Source: Neisseriales bacterium
Lineage (GTDB): Bacteria > Pseudomonadota > Gammaproteobacteria > Burkholderiales > UBA11063
Assembly: GCA_008017145.1 (NCBI GenBank)
Contig: SSGY01000029.1
Location: 1-5,213 of the forward strand
Direction: 5' to 3'
Length of the DNA: 5,213 nt
The position numbers and the translations under genes are program-made. Below are positions 1-4,971 of this stretch, piece by piece (the first letter of the stretch is position 1; every line of letters begins with the position of its first letter). Below the pieces are notes generated by a model, which had not been told where the DNA came from, ran no database searches, and worked only from the letters and a program-made list of their open reading frames with translations.

Positions 1-43
1 CAACTAAACCAAGAGCTAGTAAATTAACTAAAATTTTTTTCAT
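1..43 (-). CDS. N-terminus of an exported protein (partial, runs off the window start)
   Basis: Only the first 14 codons are visible. Read on the minus strand from the ATG at 43-41 they give MKKILVNLLALGLV: two lysines followed by an unbroken hydrophobic run, which is the n-region and start of the h-region of a Sec signal peptide. The protein is therefore probably exported or a lipoprotein. No cleavage site or domain is in view, so its function cannot be named. A Shine-Dalgarno TAGGGA (minus strand, 56-51) lies 7 nt before the ATG, and an extended -10 promoter lies about 80 bp upstream. The start is well supported; the identity is unknown. It is divergent from guaC. Confidence 0.7.
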   Translation of the reverse strand, partial: MKKILVNLLALGLV

Positions 44-121
44 GGATTATTCCCTAAAAATATATTAAAAGTGTGAAAGAGTGTTAAATTTGTGAATTAA
101 TAATTTACAATTCCAGCTGCG

Positions 122-151
122 ATTATAGCACGTGATTTGATGATGGGGCAA
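122..151 (-). promoter_or_regulatory. Sigma-70-type promoter for the exported-protein gene
   Basis: On the minus strand a perfect TATAAT (127-122) is preceded by TGC (130-128), giving an extended -10. TTGCCC (151-146) sits 18 bp upstream as a -35. Transcription would start near 115, leaving a leader of about 70 nt before the ATG at 43. The match is strong for the -10 and modest for the -35. It fires away from guaC. Confidence 0.6.
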
Positions 152-177
152 GTTTTTTGAGTGTAGATTGCGATAAT

Positions 178-229
178 ACAGTCACTTACATCAGAATTGT
201 CCACTTGACTGTTGGTGTTTTGCAACAGT
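178..229. repeat. Two overlapping, mutually exclusive inverted repeats upstream of guaC
   Basis: ACAGTCA (178-184) pairs with TGACTGT (206-212). ACTGTTG (208-214) pairs perfectly with CAACAGT (223-229) across an 8-nt loop. The shared segment 208-212 can only be in one stem at a time. The arrangement could be a pair of operators, or alternative RNA hairpins if transcription starts further upstream. No U-run follows the second hairpin, so it is not a standard attenuator. The repeats are seen in the sequence; any function is inferred. Confidence 0.35.
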
Positions 230-316
230 GATAGGATGTGCGCGGGCTACTGGTTTAAAATGCTATGTTTGGATTGTGAATCGTCGCTTTGTCTAATCTT
301 CGTCACACCTTTGCGG

Positions 317-345
317 TAAAATAATGCTATAGAATATTTATAGGA
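317..345 (+). promoter_or_regulatory. Candidate guaC -10 elements and Shine-Dalgarno
   Basis: Two -10 candidates lie close to the gene: TAAAAT (317-322) and an extended form TGC-TATAGA (325-333). Neither has a good -35. TAAAAT would give a leader of about 20-25 nt. The second would leave almost no leader before the Shine-Dalgarno, so it is less likely alone. The Shine-Dalgarno is AGGA (342-345), 5 nt before the ATG at 351 and 8 nt before the ATG at 354. Confidence 0.35.
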
Positions 346-350
346 TATAT

Positions 351-1337
351 ATGATGTTTAAGAACGTAATTGCTCGGGAGTATAATTATCAGGATGTTTA
401 TTTGCGTCCACGTCATACTTTGGTGAATAGTCGTAAGGAATGTGATACCTCAGTAGTTTTTGGTGGACATAAATTTGTCATGCCAGTTTACCCATCAAAT
501 ATGAAGTCGGTAGTTTCTGCCGATACATGCGAATTTATGGCTCGTCGTGGCTGGTTTTATACCATGCATCGTTTTAATGTCGATCAAGTTGAGTTTGTCC
601 GTCATATGCAGGAGAGTGGTTTGATTGCATCAATCAGTATTGGAGTTAATGATGATACGATTGACCAGTTGAAACAATTGCAGGTTGCAGGACTTACACC
701 AGAATTTATAACTTTGGATATTGCCAATGCATGGTGTCCTAAAGCTGAAAAAATGATTAAATATGTAAAAGATCACTTTAATTCATTTCTGATTGTTGGT
801 AATATTGCATCACGTGATGCTGCTGCTGAGATTCATGCTTGGGGTGCTGATGGGCTTAAAGCTGGGATTGCTGGGGGTAAAGTTTGTATCACCAAAAATA
901 AGACTGGATTTCATCGCCCAATGGTAAGCACTGTACTTGATTGCGCTAGTTATACTTATGAAGCTGGCGTACCGTTGATTGCAGATGGTGGCGTGGTCGA
1001 GCATGGTGATATTGCCAAAGCCTTTGCTTGTGGTGCAACTATGGTTATGGCGGGCAGTTTATTTGCTGGCTATGATCAATCAGCGGGTAATATTATTGAG
1101 GTCACTCTTGATGGTCGTTCATTGCCACGGGCATATAAAGAATATTACGGTTCGGCATCGCAGTATAATAAAGGTGAATACAAAAACGTCGAAGGTAAAA
1201 AAATTTTGATTGATTATCGTGGCAATATGGAGCGTTTATTGGTTGAGCTTCAGGAAGATTTACAATCCTCAATCAGCTATGTGGGTGGTACTAAAACTGC
1301 GGATTTGATTAATGCGGAAATTATCGCGATTAATTAA
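351..1337 (+). CDS. guaC: GMP reductase, short (Firmicutes/GuaC2-like) form
   Basis: Cytoplasmic enzyme of the IMPDH/GMPR family; it reduces GMP to IMP and ammonia with NADPH, returning guanine nucleotides to the purine pool. The 328-residue length and segments such as TLVNSRKECDT (23-33), HKF, LIASISIGV (91-99) and EGKK (281-284) match the short Bacillus/Staphylococcus type better than the 347-residue E. coli GuaC. The (beta/alpha)8 barrel shows the catalytic Cys179 in KVCITK, Thr181, the DGG phosphate-site motif (212-214), GSLFAG (235-240) and the catalytic-type Glu281. No CBS domains interrupt it, which fits a reductase rather than an IMP dehydrogenase. The loop before Cys179 reads GIAGGK instead of the usual GIGPGK/S. 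The gene stands alone with its own terminator. Two adjacent ATGs open the frame; the second (354) has slightly better Shine-Dalgarno spacing, so the true product may be 327 residues. Confidence 0.93.
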   Translation: MMFKNVIAREYNYQDVYLRPRHTLVNSRKECDTSVVFGGHKFVMPVYPSNMKSVVSADTCEFMARRGWFYTMHRFNVDQVEFVRHMQESGLIASISIGVNDDTIDQLKQLQVAGLTPEFITLDIANAWCPKAEKMIKYVKDHFNSFLIVGNIASRDAAAEIHAWGADGLKAGIAGGKVCITKNKTGFHRPMVSTVLDCASYTYEAGVPLIADGGVVEHGDIAKAFACGATMVMAGSLFAGYDQSAGNIIEVTLDGRSLPRAYKEYYGSASQYNKGEYKNVEGKKILIDYRGNMERLLVELQEDLQSSISYVGGTKTADLINAEIIAIN

Positions 1338-1366
1338 ATTTCTCAAGTGTATATTTTCTTATCGAT

Positions 1367-1405
1367 ATACCCCTTTGGTAATAATTAAAGGGGTATTTTC
1401 AGTTT
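1367..1405 (+). terminator. Intrinsic terminator of guaC
   Basis: A perfect 10-bp stem, ATACCCCTTT (1367-1376) with AAAGGGGTAT (1387-1396), has a 10-nt loop and is followed by TTTT-CAG-TTTTT. It begins 29 nt after the guaC stop. The minus-strand channel gene ends just beyond it, but on that strand no T-run follows the hairpin, so efficient termination is expected only for guaC. Confidence 0.85.
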
Positions 1406-1415
1406 TTAATCTAAA

Positions 1416-2561
1416 TTAAGCTAAACCTAATCTTTTGATTTCGGCTGCGGCAAGTAAGTGTGGAGCAATAACAATGTCAGCGCCAGCTAATTTGGCTTTG
1501 GCAATATTTTCTTCGTAATAAATCCGAGCTAATATTTGGGGTTTATTGGCTGTTGGGTGATTAGTTAAGAACTCAGTGACATTCATAATTGCAAATATTG
1601 TATCAGAGTCATTTTCAAAGTTAATTATAATCAAACTTGCTTCAGAGATTCGTGCTCTTATTAGAATATTTCTATTACCAGGGTAAGGTGAGATTAATAA
1701 TCGTTCATTTTCTTGTAGTATTTCCCGATCAGTATCCATGTTTTTGCTATTATCAATCACGATGAATTCTTTGCCGGATTGTTTATAACCTTCAATTAAT
1801 ATTTTAGCCAAGATTCCATAGCCTAGTAAGACAACGTGGTTAGTCATTGAAATTTTTCCTTTATTAATATTAAATAATAAGTGGCGCAATTTGTTGTTAA
1901 ACAGATATGCAACTAGTGTAATTCCCGAAGTGAACATTATTAAACCCATCATAATCATGGAAATTACGAAATATTTAGCCATTGTGGTGAGAGGGTAAAT
2001 GTCACCATAGCCGACAGTGCTATAAGTTTCGATACAAAAATAAACCGCATCATTGATCGTGTGTATTCCATGGAATTCATTTCTTAGGACATAAGAGCCT
2101 AAAATACCATAGATTAAGGCAAAAATTAAAAAAGCAAAAGCAAATACAAAACCATAAGACAAATAAAGTGGTTTGGTAAATATACGGGAACAGACAATTA
2201 ACAGTACGAGCGACGCAATCAATAACACATTGCTGTGATAGCTGTGAGTTAGCCAGATCCCACTGAGTAGTATAGTCACGAGAGTTATAATCGTCAGAGA
2301 CCAAATAGTTTTAGATCTTCCCGGCAGCGCTATTCCAAATACTAACAAACAGTAGGCGTAACCTTCTTGAAGTAAAATTAACGCATCAAATTTAAGGTTA
2401 GTCAGGTTTTGTGAAATATGGTGATTATCGGCAATTAATGGATAAATACTATTAATGAAGATATATAATGCATTAAATATTACTGTTCCGCTACATAAAA
2501 TAGAAATTATCTTGGCATGCAGTGTCCAGTCAGGTTTTTTCCAATTAAATTTTACTATAAT
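1416..2561 (-). CDS. kch: Kch-like voltage-gated-type potassium channel with RCK/TrkA-N domain, probable ATT start
   Basis: Inner-membrane K+ channel. From the proposed ATT start the product is 381 residues, near E. coli Kch (417). Membrane segments fall at about 17-40, 60-80, 86-106, 111-124, 134-156 and 197-220. The selectivity filter TVGYGD (182-187) follows the pore helix CIETYS. A cytosolic Rossmann RCK N-lobe starts at HVVLLGYGILAK (G-x-G-x-x-A at 236-241) with Asp260 at the end of the second strand. The C-terminal pattern (DIVIAPHLLAAAEI) matches the end of the Kch RCK domain. S4 lacks regular arginines, so strong voltage sensing is not expected. The only conventional start is TTG at 2348-2346, inside TM2 and without a Shine-Dalgarno, giving a 310-residue protein without TM1. 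The frame stays open upstream to a TAG at 2627-2625, and AAGGAAG precedes ATT at 2561-2559. The gene is convergent with guaC. Confidence 0.85.
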   Translation of the reverse strand: MIVKFNWKKPDWTLHAKIISILCSGTVIFNALYIFINSIYPLIADNHHISQNLTNLKFDALILLQEGYAYCLLVFGIALPGRSKTIWSLTIITLVTILLSGIWLTHSYHSNVLLIASLVLLIVCSRIFTKPLYLSYGFVFAFAFLIFALIYGILGSYVLRNEFHGIHTINDAVYFCIETYSTVGYGDIYPLTTMAKYFVISMIMMGLIMFTSGITLVAYLFNNKLRHLLFNINKGKISMTNHVVLLGYGILAKILIEGYKQSGKEFIVIDNSKNMDTDREILQENERLLISPYPGNRNILIRARISEASLIIINFENDSDTIFAIMNVTEFLTNHPTANKPQILARIYYEENIAKAKLAGADIVIAPHLLAAAEIKRLGLA

Positions 2562-2573
2562 ATTTTCTTCCTT
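2559..2573 (-). promoter_or_regulatory. Shine-Dalgarno that places the channel start at ATT
   Basis: On the minus strand AAGGAAG (2573-2567) is followed by AAAAT and then ATT (2561-2559). The AAGGA core is 7 nt from the ATT, near-ideal spacing. No ATG, GTG or TTG occurs in this frame between the upstream stop and codon 72. The next codon, ATA at 2558-2556, is a less likely alternative. Confidence 0.6.
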
Positions 2574-2625
2574 ATGATTTGTCTGGTAATTATGGTGTTT
2601 AAAATATACCGATATCCGTAATATT

Positions 2626-2652
2626 GCTATTATAGCATAGCATTTGCTATAA
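2626..2652 (-). promoter_or_regulatory. Extended -10 promoter for the channel gene, set in palindromic repeats
   Basis: Minus-strand TGC (2637-2635) plus a perfect TATAAT (2634-2629) makes an extended -10. No good -35 is visible, which extended -10 promoters can tolerate. The start point would be near 2622, giving a leader of about 60 nt. The element overlaps four half-sites of GCTAT/ATAGC (2626-2630, 2632-2636, 2637-2641, 2646-2650), including an 8-bp inverted repeat TTATAGCA (2630-2637) with TGCTATAA (2645-2652). These could be operator half-sites or a hairpin at the 3' end of the transporter mRNA. Confidence 0.5.
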
Positions 2653-2659
2653 ATAGGAC

Positions 2660-2687
2660 TGACATCAATTTATTACTTTGGATGTCA
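2660..2687 (-). repeat. Inverted repeat across the transporter stop codon
   Basis: TGACATC (2660-2666) pairs with GATGTCA (2681-2687) over a 14-nt loop. The transporter stop codon TGA (2667-2665) lies in the stem. No T-run follows on the minus strand, so it is at best a weak or factor-assisted terminator, or an mRNA 3'-end stabiliser. Confidence 0.35.
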
Positions 2688-4029
2688 ATATTCTTTGGCG
2701 TATCTGATGAATGTCGGTGTAGTTCGCATAATCTGGCAGTCGGTATAACCCATATATGTTTAGTACGACCAAGATTAATAAATAAAATGCGGTACCAATA
2801 TAAAATACCAGATAATGTGAAAAGTGAATGTTTGATTTTAGGAGCAAATGAGCTAATCCGATACTAATTAAAGGCATTAAGCCGGCACAGAAAATATAAC
2901 CCTGTTGATTGGCAAAACTCATTCCAGCCAAGCGTACTGCCGATGGAAAAAGTCCTGCCATAACCCGTTGTACTAGAAAAGTAAAACAACTACTGAGTAT
3001 TGCTAGTGCTAGGATACTTGGGTATACAAATTTATCATAATGAGAAGATAGCATCCACAAAATCACAGATGGCAACAGCAATATTACACACACCAGTAGC
3101 TGACGTGGAGCATTATGGTATGAGCAATAACGATTAATTAAATATGCTACGATACCACCTATAATGCTGGTGATAAAAATTATGCGACTGATCATCAACA
3201 AGCTATAGTGTAGAAAGTGATACATGGTGAATGGTATAAATATTAAATACAATAGTGTCAAGGCACCGCGAATCCCTGCAAGACCAATTGCAATAAATAT
3301 TTGGGAGGGGTAATAGTTAAATAGTTTATAAACGGGAATAATGTTACGGTAACAATGCTCTTCAGTAATTCGTTCAGCAAATTTTAGGCGAATCAAATAA
3401 ATAAGCAACGCTAGGATGGCTCCAAATATAAAAGGAAGTCGCCAAGCATAGTCTTGAAGTTGATTAGGGCTAAACCAGTAGTTGAGTATACGGTTAACTA
3501 CAATTGCCAAAAATTGCCCTATTTCATTTCCAGCTAAAATTCCTAGCGCTGCAAACGACATGTTTTGCGGAATCTTTATTTTTATATGGTCTAGTTCCGC
3601 TTGCATTTCTGCTCCACAGGCTAAACCTTGAATAATTCTCGCTACTCCAAGAATTATCAACGGCATCCACCATACAATTGGCATGTGAGTTGGAATTAAA
3701 CCCATAGTTAGCGTCGAAACAATCAGCATTAATGTGATTCCGCCATCAACCAAACGTAAGTCTTGTACAGGTGCAATTTTGCTATATAAATGCATTCCCA
3801 GTGGGTGCATAATATAACCGATGATAAAAATTGAATATAATATTAAGATATTGTTGTTATTTAGTGAGTCATTGCCAAAAATATTTTTGATAAAATAATT
3901 GGTCATGAATCCAAATATGATGAAATCATAAAATTCCAGAATGCTACCAAGTGATGCCATAAAAATAGCTTTTTTTTCTCGTGGTGACAAGCCAAGCATA
4001 AGTAGTATTCGAATATTATTTACTATCAC
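2665..4029 (-). CDS. MHS-like (ProP-type) major facilitator superfamily transporter
   Basis: Inner-membrane secondary transporter, 454 residues with about 12 hydrophobic segments. It fits the metabolite:H+ symporter family of the MFS: SLGSILEFYDF (26-36) at TM1 corresponds to the family's acidic TM1 motif, RIIQGLACGAE (131-141) to RLxQGxxxGGE in TM4, WRLPF (196-200) leads into TM6, and FPSAVRLAGMSF (361-372) into TM10-11. The substrate cannot be told; known relatives carry osmolytes or organic acids. The loop between TM2 and TM3 (about 76-95) lacks the conserved DRxGRR/K motif A, and the matching loop after TM8 (about 298-310) is also poor. The first in-frame start is GTG (4029-4027); ATG at 3999-3997 would give the usual family N-terminal length. 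Neither has a clear Shine-Dalgarno. A partial -10, TATACT (minus strand, 4081-4076), lies upstream. The channel gene follows 104 bp downstream. Confidence 0.8.
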   Translation of the reverse strand: MIVNNIRILLMLGLSPREKKAIFMASLGSILEFYDFIIFGFMTNYFIKNIFGNDSLNNNNILILYSIFIIGYIMHPLGMHLYSKIAPVQDLRLVDGGITLMLIVSTLTMGLIPTHMPIVWWMPLIILGVARIIQGLACGAEMQAELDHIKIKIPQNMSFAALGILAGNEIGQFLAIVVNRILNYWFSPNQLQDYAWRLPFIFGAILALLIYLIRLKFAERITEEHCYRNIIPVYKLFNYYPSQIFIAIGLAGIRGALTLLYLIFIPFTMYHFLHYSLLMISRIIFITSIIGGIVAYLINRYCSYHNAPRQLLVCVILLLPSVILWMLSSHYDKFVYPSILALAILSSCFTFLVQRVMAGLFPSAVRLAGMSFANQQGYIFCAGLMPLISIGLAHLLLKSNIHFSHYLVFYIGTAFYLLILVVLNIYGLYRLPDYANYTDIHQIRQRILTSKVIN

Positions 4030-4110
4030 AGTGAAAGTACCACTTGAAATTTATGGTTTTATGTTATTTTATCTCAGTATATAGGAATGAATAATCTTTA
4101 TTTTTCTTTT

Positions 4111-4148
4111 ATCAATATACGTTATAATATGTCTTAGCGCATATTGAT
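4111..4148. repeat. Inverted repeat upstream of the transporter gene
   Basis: ATCAATAT (4111-4118) and ATATTGAT (4141-4148) are perfect 8-bp inverted copies; inside them CG (4120-4121) can pair with CG (4138-4139) after one mismatch. The loop contains TATAAT (4123-4128, plus strand). The site sits about 80-120 bp before the transporter start, where an operator could lie. Function is inferred. Confidence 0.35.
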
Positions 4149-4177
4149 CATGATTTCATATCGCTGTATTGCTGGCT

Positions 4178-4319
4178 GAGCTTGTAACTAACGGTAGTGT
4201 ATTATTTATTATTTTATGTTTATTTGGTTAGTATAAAAAATCAAATTTACTCTAATTCAGCAAGAACACACTACTTATATTTGGAGTCTAAGCTATTCGT
4301 TAGTTGAGACAAATGCTCA
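4178..4319. repeat. Imperfect long inverted repeat, possible MITE or structured RNA
   Basis: AACTAACG (4186-4193) is matched by CGTTAGTT (4298-4305). Outside it GAGC and TTGT (4178-4185) are mirrored by ACAA and GCTC with 3-nt and 2-nt insertions, ending at 4319. Inside it GTAGTGT (4194-4200) is matched by ACACTAC (4268-4274). The arms are interrupted by an asymmetric 23-nt segment (4275-4297). No coding sequence lies inside. This could be a decayed small non-autonomous element or a folded transcript. Confidence 0.35.
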
Positions 4320-4550
4320 CTGTGGTACTCAAAATTATCTATATAATTATCTCTGAATAAGAAATTAAAAACAACGAGCTTTTTAACTATTTCAGCCATC
4401 TTTGATTTTTTTTAAAGACGTTTGAGATAGGAGGTATTATATCATCTTAAAACGCATCAAACTAATCTAAGTCAATGTAAATTAATTCCAACTCACTGTC
4501 ACTCCCCAATAATAAAAGGGTTACACTTTTACAGTATAATCCTCAATCAT

Positions 4551-4640
4551 AATGAATTAGATAAATGGCTGGTACAATCCAAATCGGAGTTATTCAAAAC
4601 TATAGGCTATCTGTCACCGAATGAGTTTGAGGCAGTAACC
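4551..4640 (+). pseudogene. C-terminal fragment of an IS3-family transposase (OrfB), frameshifted
   Basis: Two reading frames together reproduce the C-terminal signature of IS3-family DDE transposases. One frame gives WYNPNRSYSKL (4570-4602), matching WYNxxRRHSxL; two bases later (after 4603-4604) the next frame gives GYLSPNEFEA (4605-4634), matching the GYLSPxEFE that follows directly in intact enzymes. A further frame change probably separates NELDKW (4551-4568) from WYN. The catalytic DDE residues lie upstream in the family and are absent here, as is OrfA, so this is a dead remnant. I could not find terminal inverted repeats. An open frame runs past the homology to a TAG at 4732-4734, but its tail resembles nothing known to me. 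Confidence 0.7.
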
Positions 4641-4728
4641 TCCAGTGAAGTTTGGTCAGTAAAAATTTTTTTAAATATGCTTTTCGTAACTGAAAGTTGG
4701 GTTTATCAAACTAAATTATTTTATAATC

Positions 4729-4931
4729 ATGACTAGGCAAAAAATACTTACCGCAATTAAATGAGCCAAATTTGAAAAATTGGTTTGCATCACTAGGAAC
4801 ATAGATGAGAAAGATCGTCTGAGAGTTATTTTAGCTTATGAAGAAGTTCATGATGTTTGTGACATTGCTGATATCTTAAAATCAGCGACTTAGCCGCATG
4901 CAATTATATCAACGATTATTTAAAGTTCAGA
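4729..4931 (+). pseudogene. N-terminal fragment of an IS630-like transposase, broken by a stop and a frameshift
   Basis: From ATG 4729 the frame reads MTRQKILTAIK, then a TGA (4762-4764), then AKFEKLVCITRN and a second stretch, IDEKDRLRVILAY followed by EEVHDVCDIADILK. A single-base deletion near 4875-4878 then shifts to the frame giving ISDLAACNYINDYLKF (4881-4928). Joined, this resembles the N-terminal helix-turn-helix region of IS630-type transposases (…RLRxILAx…xxxIAxxLxIS…). The DDE catalytic domain is missing, so the copy cannot work. It ends about 40 bp before the lipoprotein gene, suggesting an element once inserted just upstream of that gene. The IS630 assignment is by pattern memory; another helix-turn-helix transposase is possible. 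Confidence 0.55.
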
Positions 4932-4954
4932 GTATTTGATTATTAATAAATTTA

Positions 4955-4971
4955 AGAGGTGTTAAATTTTG
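4955..4971 (+). promoter_or_regulatory. Shine-Dalgarno that sets the lipoprotein start at TTG
   Basis: AGAGG (4955-4959) is 9 nt before TTG (4969-4971). An in-frame TAA at 4963-4965 rules out a longer protein. The first in-frame ATG is codon 19, only three residues before the lipobox cysteine, which would destroy the signal peptide. Confidence 0.7.

Larger units (their letters stand above)
44..350. other. Divergent intergenic region between the exported-protein gene and guaC
   Basis: This 307-bp stretch holds the minus-strand promoter at 122-151, the overlapping inverted repeats at 178-229 and the guaC start signals at 317-345. I found no tRNA, no convincing small ORF and no purine-riboswitch core. 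The stretch from about 235 to 315 shows nothing I can identify. Confidence 0.6.
4030..4968. other. Gene-free stretch with decayed insertion sequences and inverted repeats
   Basis: No intact coding region is found in about 940 bp. It contains the inverted repeats at 4111-4148 and 4178-4319, an IS3-type transposase scrap at 4551-4640, and an IS630-type transposase scrap at 4729-4931. All frames carry frequent stops. From 4320 to 4550 I recognise nothing beyond a strong but orphan Shine-Dalgarno-like AGGAGGT at 4429-4435. Confidence 0.65.

Noticed and set aside
44..350. Purine riboswitch upstream of guaC
   Set aside because: I could not find the three-way-junction core or conserved loop sequences, and the inverted repeats present do not match its layout.
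810..1209. Short open frames overlapping guaC on both strands
   Set aside because: They lie wholly inside a strongly conserved enzyme gene, have no ribosome binding sites and show no recognisable protein pattern.
1360..1396. Bidirectional terminator also serving the channel gene
   Set aside because: The stem is symmetric, but on the minus strand it is followed by a mixed sequence without a T-run.
2077..2304. Alternative minus-strand frame inside the channel gene
   Set aside because: It overlaps the membrane segments of the channel, which carry clear family motifs; the alternative translation has none.
2682..2867. Plus-strand frame opposite the 3' end of the transporter
   Set aside because: Antisense to a supported gene, no ribosome binding site, no recognisable features.
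4123..4128. Plus-strand promoter with perfect TATAAT
   Set aside because: No acceptable -35 or TG extension and no gene downstream on that strand for over 800 bp; AT-rich DNA gives such hexamers by chance.
4429..4450. AGGAGGT Shine-Dalgarno suggesting a small gene
   Set aside because: No ATG, GTG or TTG follows at proper spacing, and the ATT frame stops after four codons.
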